Shown here one piece after another: positions 7,405-16,726 of a DNA stretch of 22,052 nucleotides (position 1 is the first letter of the stretch; each line of letters opens with the position of its first letter). A program made the position numbers and the translations under genes. Below the pieces are notes generated by a model that saw nothing but the letters and a program-made list of their open reading frames with translations, did no database searches and was not told the origin of the DNA. Source of the stretch: Acidobacteriota bacterium (lineage in GTDB: Bacteria; Acidobacteriota; Blastocatellia; Pyrinomonadales; Pyrinomonadaceae); assembly GCA_003222835.1 (NCBI GenBank), contig QHXE01000344.1, forward strand, positions 1-22,052. Direction: 5' to 3'.

Positions 7405-10400
7405 ATGAAAAGAACTTCACTCTTTCTAACATTGACTGTTCTCGTCAGCGTCTTCTTCGCTCTTAACCCAGCATCAATCCGAGGGCAAACAGCGTCATCC
7501 GGCAGCGTTACAGGCCAGGTGTCAGACCCGCAAGGGGCCATTGTGGCGGGCGCCGACGTCACTCTAACCGACACTGCGACCAAGAGCGCGTTAACGACCA
7601 CAACCAACGACGCCGGTCGTTATAACTTTCCGGTGGTCAATCCGGGAGTCTACGACATAGTCGTAACCAGACAAGGTTTCAAGACCGCCAAGTTCAGCGC
7701 GCAGAAGGCGAGCATCGGCTCTGTCTTGACTGTTAACGTTGCTTTGGAAGTCGGCGCCCTGACTGAAACAGTTGTCGTGACCTCAGCAATGGCTGGTACC
7801 GAACTTCAGACGACGAATGCGACGGTCGGCACGACGATCAACCTAAAAGAACTCGAACTGTTGCCAAACCTGGGTCGGGACGCCACCACGCTAATGGCGC
7901 TTCAGCCTGGCGTCACGCCCGCCGGCAATGTTGCCGGCGCCGTTAGTGACCAGAATAGCTTTTCAGTCGATGGCGGCCAGAACTCGGACGACATGTCCGG
8001 AGACCAGGTTGGTTACACAGTGAACTTTACGGGCAGCGGCGGGGCTCAAACTAACGGTATCGCTTCCGGCGTAGTGCCGACCCCGATCGAGAGCGTTGAA
8101 GAATTCAGAGTTAACACCTTCGGTCAGACGGCTGACTTCAACGGTTCTATAGGGGCGCAAGTCCAAATGGTGACTAAACGGGGATCCGATCAATGGCATG
8201 GCTCGGGATACGGGTACTATTGGACGCCCAATATCCTCGGCGCCAACGCATGGAAAAATAACCATACAAAGTTTACGAAAGGCTCGCCTTCCACACCCCG
8301 AGACTGTGCGGCTGGCACGACGCTTCATACAGGCGACAACAATTGCATCATGCCCTATACGCCGATAATTCCGAATCAACGAAAACGCTTTGCCTTCACG
8401 ATCGGCGGACCGATGATCCCGTTCAAGTTCCTCGGCGGTAAAACTTATGTGTTTGCCAACTACGAAGGCTTTCGATATGGCGGAGTGGGCACATTCGAGC
8501 GCGCTTATCCGACAGCAGCGATGCGCGCGGGAGTGATTCAAATTCCAGATGCGAGCGGTGTCTGGCAGCCATATAACCTTAATCCTTTTCCTGTTACGGT
8601 CACCATTGGAAATTCCAACTTCGCTTCTTCACCGCTTCGGACCGTCACCGTAGCGCCATGTGCGCGAACTGGGGGGGCTTCCTGCGATCCGCGGGCAAAT
8701 GCGGCGAACGCGACCCCAAATCCTCTGATAACCCAATTGTGGAATACGATTCCACTGCCCAATGATCCGCTGAGCGGCGGCGACCAATTCAACACTCAGG
8801 GCTATCTTTCGACCATCAGGCTACCGCTCACGTCCAACGTCTATGTGGGCCGGATCGATCACGACTTCAATTCGAAGCACCGGTTCTTCACTTCCTTCCG
8901 TGCTCAGCATCTGATCAGTACCGTGAATACTCAGGTAGACGTTGGCGGTCTGCTGCCCGGCGCCACGCGTGGACAATATGGTTCGACGGCGACGCGCGTG
9001 CAAACCCCTGAACTACTCGTATTCGGACTTACTAGCACTCTGTCCCCAACCATTACTAACGACTTGCGGGCGAGTTATCTGTGGAACTGGTGGGGATGGG
9101 GCGCCTCTGGCATTCCACCGCAACTTGCGGGCTTGGGGGGCGCGGTCGAGATAGCAACGCCCACCACCACGGATGCTGAAACCGCCGGCACTGGTGCGCT
9201 CATACCCTACAACGTTAACACCCAAAGCGTGCGGCAGAGAACCTGGGATGGTCAGGACAAGATGCTCCGCGACGATCTCTCGTGGCTGCATGGCAACCAC
9301 CTGTTCCAGTTCGGCGGCTTCTTCCAACGCAACGTGGACTTTTTCTCACGCACGGACAACGGCACGACAATCAGTAACCAGATTGTCTATCAGGTTGCAA
9401 AGAAGTCAATCAGCTTCACGAACTTCTTTCCGAGTAACCTGCCAAACACTACTGCCGCGCAGACTAGCTATGGGAACCTGGCAACTGAGGTGCTGGGTCT
9501 AGTGGGTTTTACACAAGTGCTATACACGCGTGAAGGCAGTGACTTGGCGATACAGCCGCTCGGTAAGCAATCCCAGGTGAGAAGCACGATTAAGACTTAC
9601 AACATGTATTTCAACGATACTTGGCGCATGTCACCGACATTTACCTTGAGCGCTGGCGTAGGCTACACCGTCGAGACACCTCCCACGGAGGAACAAGGAA
9701 GGCAAGTGACACTGGTCTACCAGGATGGTACTCCGGTTCACGCGGCTGACTTTCTTGCCAAACGGAAAGCCGCGGCGTTGGCCGGACAGGCTTATGCTCC
9801 GATCGTCGGTTTCGAAACTGCCAGGAACTTAAAGCTCAAGCATCCCTACAATCAATTCAACGGTGGAATCAGTCCGAAGCTGTCTGTGGCCTGGAATCCG
9901 CAGTTTAAGTCCGGCATTTTGCACAGAATTTTTGGCGAAGGCAGCACGGTATTTCGTGCCGGATATGGCCGGCAGTTTGGACGCTTGAATGGCGTCAACA
10001 ATCTGCTCGTTCCCATGTCGGGTCCAGGCTTGTTGCAATCAGTAACTTGCAGCCTCGCCTCGATGAATGGTCAATGTCTGACTTCCGGTTCTGTAAACGT
10101 GGGCAACGTATTTCGCATTGGGCCAGATGGTCTAACGGCGCCGCTGCCAGCACCGACCCAAACCTTACCACAGCCCTTCTTGCCCGGTGCGCTACAGAAT
10201 GGGATTTTGAATCCGGTAGGAGGAGATTCAAGGGCCGTCGATTTTGATTACCGGCCAGAATCAACCGACAACATCGACTTCACCATTCAGCGTAGCGTTG
10301 GTAGGAAAATGTCTCTTGAGGTCGGTTATCTTGGCAGGAGAATTCAGCACGAGTTCGCGGAAGTCGATCTCGATAGCGTTCCTTACATGATGACACTAGG

Positions 10401-11547
10401 GGGCCAGACTTTCGCCGACGCTTACGCGAAGCTTTATGTAGCGATGTGTGGGCTGGGACCGGCCTGTGCGAACAACTCTTACACTGGAGCGGCACAACCT
10501 TTCTTCGAGGCAGCGTTAACGCCGGGAACGGGTTACTGCGCTACCTTTACAAGCTGTACCGCTGCCGTGGCTGCGAAGGAACTGGCTCGGTTCGCGAACG
10601 TGCAGGTTTCCGATATCTGGGCCAATCTAAATGCAGGAGTGGGCTGGAAACTTGGTAGAACCATGTTGAGCGATCAGGCGACTACCATCGGCCTCAAGTC
10701 GGCGCTCGGGTACGGGAATTACAACGCTGCATTCTTCACCCTTAGGGTTCGCGACTGGCACGGAATCACGGCGGTCTCGAATTTTACCTGGGGCAGGTCA
10801 CTCGGCATGGGCGCACAGACGCAACGCAGCAGCGGCACGAACTTAGTCGATATTTACAATAAGCGAGGCAATTACGGACCGAATGACTTCGACTACAAGT
10901 TCCTTTACAGCCTGGGCGTCACCTATAAGCCCGATTTCTTCAAGAGCCGGCACGGCTTGGTGGGCCAACTGTTGAACGGTTGGTCTGTTTCGCCGTTCCT
11001 TTCGGCACGGAGTGGAGCGCCGACCAGAATTAACTGGTCGGGAGCCGGAGGCTGTGGTGCTGATTGCCAGGCGTTTGGGGAAACGGGAAATTCAAATGGC
11101 GGCGCCAGCGGTTTCGAGTCCGCCATTCCGACTGGGCCGTATAATATTCAAGCGACTGCTAATCGCGGCGTGCTTGGCTCAAACGGGATAGGAACCACCA
11201 ATCCTGAAGGCATCAACATGTTCGCCAATCCCGAGGCAGTCTATAACATGTTTCGCCGATGCGTTCTCGGCTTGGATACGAGTTGCGGCGGGGGCGTCGG
11301 CAACCTGCGGGGCTTGAATCGCTGGAACGTGGACGCCACGCTCGCCAAGGATATTAAGATAACTGAACGGATTGGGCTGCAATTCACGATGCAGTTCACG
11401 AATGTCTTCAACCACTTTCAGCCCGCCGATCCACGCGACAGCAGCGCGGATAATTTGCGACTGAACCAAAAGCAGAATTTCGGCAGGATTACCAGCGCGG
11501 TTTACGATCCGCGACAGGTGGAGTGGGGTCTGCGAATCCACTTCTAA
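7405..11547 (+). CDS. Oar-like TonB-dependent receptor, intact
   Basis: A complete 1380-residue outer-membrane receptor. The order is signal peptide (about 1-27, cut near SIRG), carboxypeptidase-regulatory-like beta-sandwich (about 34-116), TonB-box-like ETVVVTS (121-127), plug (about 130-260, with FSVDGGQNSDD and PTPIESVEEFR) and a long barrel ending in RIHF. The family takes up large substrates through TonB-ExbBD energy; the substrate here is not predictable. Known relatives include Myxococcus Oar and the many receptors of this type in Acidobacteriota. AGGAGG at 7391-7396 is 8 nt before the ATG. Cysteine pairs (CAAGTTLHTGDNNC, FRRCVLGLDTSC) are shared with the broken paralogue at 829, suggesting extracellular-loop disulfides. 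Monocistronic: its own promoter at 7195 and a terminator at 11575. Confidence 0.93.
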   Translation: MKRTSLFLTLTVLVSVFFALNPASIRGQTASSGSVTGQVSDPQGAIVAGADVTLTDTATKSALTTTTNDAGRYNFPVVNPGVYDIVVTRQGFKTAKFSAQKASIGSVLTVNVALEVGALTETVVVTSAMAGTELQTTNATVGTTINLKELELLPNLGRDATTLMALQPGVTPAGNVAGAVSDQNSFSVDGGQNSDDMSGDQVGYTVNFTGSGGAQTNGIASGVVPTPIESVEEFRVNTFGQTADFNGSIGAQVQMVTKRGSDQWHGSGYGYYWTPNILGANAWKNNHTKFTKGSPSTPRDCAAGTTLHTGDNNCIMPYTPIIPNQRKRFAFTIGGPMIPFKFLGGKTYVFANYEGFRYGGVGTFERAYPTAAMRAGVIQIPDASGVWQPYNLNPFPVTVTIGNSNFASSPLRTVTVAPCARTGGASCDPRANAANATPNPLITQLWNTIPLPNDPLSGGDQFNTQGYLSTIRLPLTSNVYVGRIDHDFNSKHRFFTSFRAQHLISTVNTQVDVGGLLPGATRGQYGSTATRVQTPELLVFGLTSTLSPTITNDLRASYLWNWWGWGASGIPPQLAGLGGAVEIATPTTTDAETAGTGALIPYNVNTQSVRQRTWDGQDKMLRDDLSWLHGNHLFQFGGFFQRNVDFFSRTDNGTTISNQIVYQVAKKSISFTNFFPSNLPNTTAAQTSYGNLATEVLGLVGFTQVLYTREGSDLAIQPLGKQSQVRSTIKTYNMYFNDTWRMSPTFTLSAGVGYTVETPPTEEQGRQVTLVYQDGTPVHAADFLAKRKAAALAGQAYAPIVGFETARNLKLKHPYNQFNGGISPKLSVAWNPQFKSGILHRIFGEGSTVFRAGYGRQFGRLNGVNNLLVPMSGPGLLQSVTCSLASMNGQCLTSGSVNVGNVFRIGPDGLTAPLPAPTQTLPQPFLPGALQNGILNPVGGDSRAVDFDYRPESTDNIDFTIQRSVGRKMSLEVGYLGRRIQHEFAEVDLDSVPYMMTLGGQTFADAYAKLYVAMCGLGPACANNSYTGAAQPFFEAALTPGTGYCATFTSCTAAVAAKELARFANVQVSDIWANLNAGVGWKLGRTMLSDQATTIGLKSALGYGNYNAAFFTLRVRDWHGITAVSNFTWGRSLGMGAQTQRSSGTNLVDIYNKRGNYGPNDFDYKFLYSLGVTYKPDFFKSRHGLVGQLLNGWSVSPFLSARSGAPTRINWSGAGGCGADCQAFGETGNSNGGASGFESAIPTGPYNIQATANRGVLGSNGIGTTNPEGINMFANPEAVYNMFRRCVLGLDTSCGGGVGNLRGLNRWNVDATLAKDIKITERIGLQFTMQFTNVFNHFQPADPRDSSADNLRLNQKQNFGRITSAVYDPRQVEWGLRIHF

Positions 11548-11574
11548 AACAGCAAGAGACGATTAATTAATTGG

Positions 11575-11607
11575 CTGGGGGCTGAGAAATTCGGTCCCCA
11601 GTTTTTT
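11575..11607 (+). terminator. Intrinsic terminator after the second receptor
   Basis: CTGGGG (11575-11580) pairs with CCCCAG (11596-11601), extended by inner G-U and C-G pairs, and is followed by six T. It lies between convergent genes. The reverse orientation lacks a good T run, so it probably works only for the receptor. Confidence 0.85.
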
Positions 11608-11634
11608 GTGAGCCAGGTCGGGCTTGGCCAGCGT

Positions 11635-14148
11635 TCACTCGTATAGGAGAGCGCGCATTCGGGCGCGGCGAAAATTCTCTAACCCATTGGCCCACGAGCG
11701 CACGATCTCTTCCGGTGAGTCACCGCGCTTCAATCGTTCGAGCGCGTCAGAGTTGACCAGCAAATGCGAGTACGCATCGATCTTCCATTGCGCCGGAAAC
11801 AGTTGATGCAGGGCTGCGGCGATCTCGATTCCGGTGGAAACGGATTGAAACTTCGCGCGGTCAGTGACGACGACGTTAACGCCTTTGCACTCTTCATTCT
11901 TGAAAACGGATGATTTGGGCGTGAAGCGCAGCGGAATGAAACGAACGCCGGGAATTCTTCGCGCATTCAAATAGGTCGCCAGCCTCGGCCCATCGAGCCA
12001 CGGGGCGCCGATCACTTCGAACGGTGTATCAGTACCGCGGCCCACGGAGAGGTTTGTCGCTTCCAACAGGCCGACACCGGGATAGAGAGCTGCCTCGGTC
12101 AAGCTCCGCATGTTCGGCGAAGGATTGATCCAGACCAGCCCAGTGGCATCGAACCACATCGCGCGCCGCCAGTTTTCCAATTTGATTACCCGCAGGTCGG
12201 CGCCGATATGGCGCTCTTCATTATAGAGCCGCGCCAGTTCGCCCACAGTCAGTCCGTGCCGCACGGGGATCGTGTGATAAGCAACGAATGAAAGTTTGTC
12301 CTGATCGGCGAGTGGGCCTTCGACGTCGATCCCGTTGATCGGATTGGGTCGGTCGAGAATGAAAACTGGCAGCTTTGCCTTTGCCGCTTCCTCCAGCACG
12401 TAGCCTAACGTCGTGATGTAGGTGTAGAAACGCGCGCCGACATCCTGGATGTCGTAAACCACCGCATCGAGGTTTTTCAATTGCTCGGGGTTTGGTCTCC
12501 GCGTTTCGCCGTACAACGAATAGATTGGCAGACCCGTCTGTTCATCTTTGGTGTCCGAGACTTTTTCGTCAGCGACTCCGCGAATACCATGCTCGGGTGA
12601 GAATAGCGCCGTCAGTTTCAAGTTCGGCGCTTTGAAAAGAATATCGATCGTCGAACGGCCCGCAGCGTCGCGCCCGGTTTGATTCGTCACCAATCCGATC
12701 CGCATCCCATTGAGTTGTTTGAAACCGTCGCGTTCCAACACATCAATGCCGGTTAAGACCTGCGCATCAGCGACTGTGTTTTCATTGACGGTACCTCTGC
12801 TTGCGTTCAAACGCGCGAGGCTCGCGAGCAAATCCGCAGCGGCGTTTGCCGATTCTTCGCGAGCTTTGGCGACGGTCGTGTCCATGATTGAACTTGCGAC
12901 TATCGATGCAACTCGTCCACGCAGTGGCCCTACGTCGCCTTTGCCATCAGGATGCACGCGATTGCTTAGAAAGATGACGAAGGTGTCACTGGCAGGATCG
13001 ATCCAAATCGAAGTGCCCGTGAACCCTGTATGGCCGAATGATCCGAGCGGAAACAGGTCGCCTCTGTTCGCTGAGAAGCTGGTTGCGATGTCCCAACCCA
13101 GTCCGCGCGCCGATCCGTTTTCCGCGATCGCATGCGGCCGAGTCATGGTGGCAACCGTCATCGGAGCAAGAATTCGGACACCGTTGAAAACTCCGCCGTT
13201 CAAAAGCATCTGGCAAAAGATCGCGAGGTCGTCGGCAGCCGAAAATAGGCCGGCGTGGCCGGCGACACCGCCCATCCGAAACGAAGTCGGATCGTGGACT
13301 TGACCGCGCAACCATTGCTCGGCTTCGGGCCCCGCGTCCGCGCCCGTGTCGCCGAGATAATTCATCTGACCGCGCCGCTTTTCCGTGGGCGCGATTCGTG
13401 CTCGCAGTTTCACCTCAGGACGAAAGCCTGTATCGCGCATGCCAAGTGGGGCAAAAATATTTCGGCGCGCGAACTCATCAAGCATCAAACCGCTAACGCG
13501 ATGCACGACTTCGCCGAGCGCTATATAGTTGATGTCACTGTAAACGAAACGCGTGCCTGGCTGAGAGCGCAAGGGCTCACGATACAAATGCTTGATGGCT
13601 TCGTCGTACCCAATCCATCGATCCCGAAGATCGAAATCAGGAGCAAACCCAGTCATGTGCGTCAACAAGTGCTCGATCGTGATTGCATCCCGCCCGCCGC
13701 CTTTCATCTCGGGAATAAATTTCACGACCGAATCGTTGAGTCGTACTTTGCCTTGCTCGATCAGCATCATGACGCTGGTTGTGGTAGCTACGACTTTGGT
13801 GAGACTGGCGAGATCGAAAATTGTGTCCGTCGTCATAGCCTCGCGCTGCGGCTCGACCGCGCGCGCACCATAAGCTTTGCGCCAAACTACCTTTCCTTGC
13901 CGCGCGATCAACACCACCGCTCCCGGCAATTCTTTCTTGTCGATCGATTCCCGGATGACGGAATCCATTCGCGCGAGGCGCTCGGCGGACATGCCGGCGG
14001 TCGCCGGAGGACCTTGGGGAAGATTGACACCGAAGGAAGGACTGGAGATCGCGCCGACTAAAAGGAAGACTGCCGCGCGGATACGTAGAAAAGAACTGCG
14101 ATGCGTGCGAATTCTAGTAAATCTGACTCCACTCGTAGCCAATCTCAT
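11635..14148 (-). CDS. AmiE-like serine hydrolase fused to NamZ-like exo-N-acetylmuramidase (DUF1343/GH171)
   Basis: An 837-residue exported two-domain enzyme. After a basic start and hydrophobic segment (about 24-40) comes a beta-lactamase/esterase-fold serine hydrolase (about 50-420) with SLTK (115-118, nucleophile Ser115), YSD (203-205) in the YxN position and HTG (373-375) in the KTG position. A linker (about 425-470) leads to a DUF1343 domain (about 475-837) with GLVTNQTG, SPEHG (517-521; its Glu is the candidate catalytic residue) and DRPNPING. In Bacillus subtilis the separate proteins AmiE and NamZ remove peptide from MurNAc and release MurNAc from the non-reducing end; here they are one chain. 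The ATG at 14148 overlaps the vapC stop as ATGA. A TTG at 14157 is possible, and GGAGG lies 1 nt before the ATG and 7 nt before a TTG at 14142. Confidence 0.88.
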   Translation of the reverse strand: MRLATSGVRFTRIRTHRSSFLRIRAAVFLLVGAISSPSFGVNLPQGPPATAGMSAERLARMDSVIRESIDKKELPGAVVLIARQGKVVWRKAYGARAVEPQREAMTTDTIFDLASLTKVVATTTSVMMLIEQGKVRLNDSVVKFIPEMKGGGRDAITIEHLLTHMTGFAPDFDLRDRWIGYDEAIKHLYREPLRSQPGTRFVYSDINYIALGEVVHRVSGLMLDEFARRNIFAPLGMRDTGFRPEVKLRARIAPTEKRRGQMNYLGDTGADAGPEAEQWLRGQVHDPTSFRMGGVAGHAGLFSAADDLAIFCQMLLNGGVFNGVRILAPMTVATMTRPHAIAENGSARGLGWDIATSFSANRGDLFPLGSFGHTGFTGTSIWIDPASDTFVIFLSNRVHPDGKGDVGPLRGRVASIVASSIMDTTVAKAREESANAAADLLASLARLNASRGTVNENTVADAQVLTGIDVLERDGFKQLNGMRIGLVTNQTGRDAAGRSTIDILFKAPNLKLTALFSPEHGIRGVADEKVSDTKDEQTGLPIYSLYGETRRPNPEQLKNLDAVVYDIQDVGARFYTYITTLGYVLEEAAKAKLPVFILDRPNPINGIDVEGPLADQDKLSFVAYHTIPVRHGLTVGELARLYNEERHIGADLRVIKLENWRRAMWFDATGLVWINPSPNMRSLTEAALYPGVGLLEATNLSVGRGTDTPFEVIGAPWLDGPRLATYLNARRIPGVRFIPLRFTPKSSVFKNEECKGVNVVVTDRAKFQSVSTGIEIAAALHQLFPAQWKIDAYSHLLVNSDALERLKRGDSPEEIVRSWANGLENFRRARMRALLYE

Positions 14149-14546
14149 GCCTCCCAATCTTCGACTTCTAATCCTGCAACACGACCAAATTCCTCTGTAT
14201 TGTGAGTCACAACAACAGCACCGCGGGCGAGCGCAATCGCGGCCATCTGAAGATCGTATGGTCCGATGAGGTTTCCTTGTCGCGTTAGTTGAGCCCGAAT
14301 CTCTCCGTACTTCTTCGCGGCGGCCTGGTCAAAGGGCAGAACCGGAAAGCCAACAAGAAATTGTTGCAGGATTTCCAGCCCAGCTTGCGGATAGGCGCTG
14401 TTGTAAGCTCCAAAGTAGAGTTCAGCTTGAACTACGGGACAAAGATACTTTTGCGATCGCGGTACAGTCATGAACCGCGCTTTGAGAGATGATGTTCGGC
14501 CGCGCAAAAAGTTAATGCAGAGGTTTGTGTCCAGCAAATACTTCAT
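14145..14546 (-). CDS. vapC: VapC-type PIN-domain toxin
   Basis: A 133-residue PIN-domain ribonuclease, the toxin of a type II toxin-antitoxin pair. It begins MKYLLDTNLCINFLRG with the first acidic residue Asp6; Glu42 (in VQAELYFGA), Asp98 (in GPYDLQMAA) and the THNTEEFGRV segment (114-123) complete the usual metal site, and it ends in the typical LEVEDW. Length is normal for the family. Its ATG overlaps the antitoxin stop as ATGA, and its own TGA overlaps the ATG of the downstream hydrolase-muramidase gene in the same way, so all three may be translationally coupled. VapC toxins usually cut tRNA or rRNA; the target here is unknown. Confidence 0.9.
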   Translation of the reverse strand: MKYLLDTNLCINFLRGRTSSLKARFMTVPRSQKYLCPVVQAELYFGAYNSAYPQAGLEILQQFLVGFPVLPFDQAAAKKYGEIRAQLTRQGNLIGPYDLQMAAIALARGAVVVTHNTEEFGRVAGLEVEDWEA

Positions 14547-14773
14547 GAAAGGTTGCGGCGCTTTTCATAGTTACCTTGCGGCCCACGCTCTGGAAAGTCA
14601 GGCAGTGCTCCAAATAACTCCGCAGAGTCCGGTTGCGTTTCGACTGTCACGCTCGTTTTCGATCCATCATCATCAAGCGGCAGGATGATTACTTCTACTT
14701 TGCGATGACGCAGCTCTGGCGGAACCGGAATCGTGTCCGGCACGTCCTCATAGATTTTTCGCACGGCATCCAT
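14543..14773 (-). CDS. vapB: VapB-type antitoxin
   Basis: A 76-residue antitoxin encoded immediately before the PIN toxin, with a 4-nt ATGA overlap. It starts MDAVRKIYEDVPDTIPVPPE, followed by a beta-strand-rich DNA-binding half (RKVEVIILPLDD) and an acidic, probably disordered C-terminal half (SAELFGALPDFPER) of the kind that wraps the toxin. The frame is open further upstream to 14842, but the start at 14773 has a near-perfect GAGGTGA (14783-14789) 8 nt upstream, and the upstream residues do not look like this family. By analogy it neutralises VapC and represses its own promoter. It lies 50 bp after the ancestral nagZ stop, so it may be read from the salvage operon as well as from its own promoter. 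Confidence 0.8.
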   Translation of the reverse strand: MDAVRKIYEDVPDTIPVPPELRHRKVEVIILPLDDDGSKTSVTVETQPDSAELFGALPDFPERGPQGNYEKRRNLS

Positions 14774-14822
14774 TTCGCAAATCACCTCTGGAAAGCTGCC
14801 TTCGGTTGGCAACACCATTCTA

Positions 14823-14960
14823 TCACTGGCCCACTGATCCACGCATTTTCGTTAATCGAATCCCAGTTCCCCGAGGATACAGACCCGGCAATGAAATCGG
14901 CAACCGGCCGGTGATGTCAATCTTACCAACTCCCCCATCAGCGGCGGCTTCCTGCAAACT
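14823..14960 (-). pseudogene. Out-of-frame 3' end of nagZ
   Basis: In the +1 frame relative to nagZ, this stretch encodes SLQEAAADGGVGKIDITGRL followed by PISLPGLYPRGTGIRL and a TGA at 14823. That is the usual C-terminal end of a GH3 NagZ (an AAADAxFG-xIDITGRLP-like segment and a closing LYPxGTG). It belongs to the gene at 14938-16680 but is cut off by that gene's premature stop. The link of about 20 residues normally found between GNPYL and this segment is missing. Confidence 0.7.
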
Positions 14961-16680
14961 GCAAGTAAGGATTGCCAAAGCTGATTCCGATTAACGGCGC
15001 TTTGCGATCGATCAATTCGTTTAGCGCTTTCATTCCAGGGTCTGGTAACGCCACACTCCGGGCTTGGCCGGTGCGCACGCGACCGTACATCGAGACGATT
15101 ACGACATTGGCTTTGCCGGCACTATCCAGGGCCTTTTTCACTTCCGCGTCGGATGAACGATCATCCAGGACGATTGTTTCGATCTTCACGCCAGCTCGCG
15201 CCATCGTCCCGACAAAAGCTTGGGCGATCCACAAACGATCGTCACCGTTCGTAATGGCAAGATTGAAGATGCGTTTAGCCGGGGTGATTTCCAACGGCAA
15301 GAGCTTCGCATCGTTTCGCACGAGCGTGATGGCGTGTTCCGCAATCTCTTCCGACAGCGCGACGGCCTGCTTGCCGGCGACGACTTGATCGATTTCATCT
15401 AAGGGCGTCAGGCGTTTTTGCACGAGACCAAGATCGTATTTCGCGGCCAGCACTTTGCGCGTAGATTGTTCGATACGCTGCTCTGTGAGTCTGCCGTTCC
15501 TGACTGCATCGCGCACGCCCCGCAACGAGGCGTCCGGGTCGGCAGGCTTCAAAAGTAGATCAGCGCCCGCTTCGAGCGCGCGCACCGATGCTTCTTCCTG
15601 GGTAAAGTAAAGCGTCAGACCGCTCATGCTCATGGCGTCTGTCACAATCAATCCATCGAAATGCAAATCGTTTCGGAGGATTCCGTTCATGACCGGCGAA
15701 AGGGTCGTGGGCATCGTTCCCTTCGCGTTGATGATTTCGCCATTCTCATCTGTGTCGATCGGTTTCAGCTTTACGTCGCGAGGCAAAGGAGAGATAACGG
15801 TTGAATCGATCTGCGGCAGGCCGATATGTCCATCCATCACGGCGCCGACGCCCGCGCTGACCGCCGCGCGAAAGGGAACCAGCTCGACAGAATTCAGTCG
15901 CTCCCGCGTCACGTCGATCTCGGGAAGTCCGCGATGCGAATCCGTCGCGGTATCGCCGTGCCCGGGAAAATGTTTGGCGGTCGCGATCACGCCGCCGCGC
16001 TGCGCGCCTGCGACAAAGGCTGCGACAAACTTGGCCACGTCTGTAGGATCTTCGCCGTAAGAACGCACATTGATAACCGGATTTGCAGCGTTGTTGTTGA
16101 CGTCAGCAACCGGCGCGTAAATCTGTTGCACACCCATCGCCCGCGCTTCACGGGCCGTCAATTCGCCCTCCCGCTGCGCGTAGTCGGGATTACCGGTCGC
16201 GGCGATCGCCATGTTCCATGGAAAGTTCACCGTGTCGTCAAAGCGCATGCCCGAACCGGCCTCCAAATCGGCAGAAATCAGGAGCGGATACTTTGCCAAC
16301 TGTTGCATGCGATTAACTAGTACGACCGACTCGTACACCGGCCCACGAAACAGAATGATGCCTCCCACATGATTGTCGACGACTTGATGACGCAGTGCCT
16401 TGAAGGCTTCACTGTCCTGATTCAGAAACGTCGCGTTAACGGCGGCGCAAATCAATTGGCCGATCTTTTCGTCAAGCGACATGCGCTTGAGTTGTTTGTC
16501 GGTCCAACGCAGTGCTTCTTTGGATGGCGGTCGCGAATAGGGCTTGATCCTATGATCGGAGTTCGAGGGCAGACCAAGGTTAGTTAAATCGAATGCGTTA
16601 AGCCTGAGCAAGGGCGCAAACATCAGAGCGCCCAGCGAGACTAACGTGATTAGTGTTCTGATGATGCGGATTCGTTTCAT
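14938..16680 (-). CDS. nagZ: GH3 beta-N-acetylhexosaminidase (NagZ-like), C-terminus cut by a frame break
   Basis: Releases GlcNAc from the non-reducing end of muropeptides or peptidoglycan fragments. The 580-residue product has a signal peptide (MKRIRIIRTLITLVSLGALM), so it acts outside the cytoplasm as in Bacillus rather than inside as in E. coli. The TIM barrel carries KHFPGHGDTATDSH (236-249; the NagZ-specific Asp-His pair for acid-base catalysis) and VTDAMSM with nucleophile Asp348. A second domain (about 440-580) ends abruptly after FGNPYLQFAGSRR; the expected end continues out of frame to 14823. The catalytic domain is complete, so activity is possible but folding of the second domain is doubtful. 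A TTG at 16737 overlapping the symporter would add 19 non-signal-like residues; I prefer the ATG at 16680. Confidence 0.85.
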   Translation of the reverse strand: MKRIRIIRTLITLVSLGALMFAPLLRLNAFDLTNLGLPSNSDHRIKPYSRPPSKEALRWTDKQLKRMSLDEKIGQLICAAVNATFLNQDSEAFKALRHQVVDNHVGGIILFRGPVYESVVLVNRMQQLAKYPLLISADLEAGSGMRFDDTVNFPWNMAIAATGNPDYAQREGELTAREARAMGVQQIYAPVADVNNNAANPVINVRSYGEDPTDVAKFVAAFVAGAQRGGVIATAKHFPGHGDTATDSHRGLPEIDVTRERLNSVELVPFRAAVSAGVGAVMDGHIGLPQIDSTVISPLPRDVKLKPIDTDENGEIINAKGTMPTTLSPVMNGILRNDLHFDGLIVTDAMSMSGLTLYFTQEEASVRALEAGADLLLKPADPDASLRGVRDAVRNGRLTEQRIEQSTRKVLAAKYDLGLVQKRLTPLDEIDQVVAGKQAVALSEEIAEHAITLVRNDAKLLPLEITPAKRIFNLAITNGDDRLWIAQAFVGTMARAGVKIETIVLDDRSSDAEVKKALDSAGKANVVIVSMYGRVRTGQARSVALPDPGMKALNELIDRKAPLIGISFGNPYLQFAGSRR

Positions 16681-16726
16681 TCGTTTGCTTGGATCAGAAT
16701 GAGAACTGATTGCGTTGGCTTCGCAA

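Noticed and set aside
13255..14061. Long + strand open frame (268 codons) opposite the AmiE domain
   Set aside because: Its composition follows the antisense of a high-GC coding strand, and the opposite frame encodes clear catalytic motifs.
14774..14842. Upstream extension of vapB by 23 codons
   Set aside because: The GAGGTGA ribosome site fixes the start at 14773, and the extra residues do not resemble the antitoxin family.
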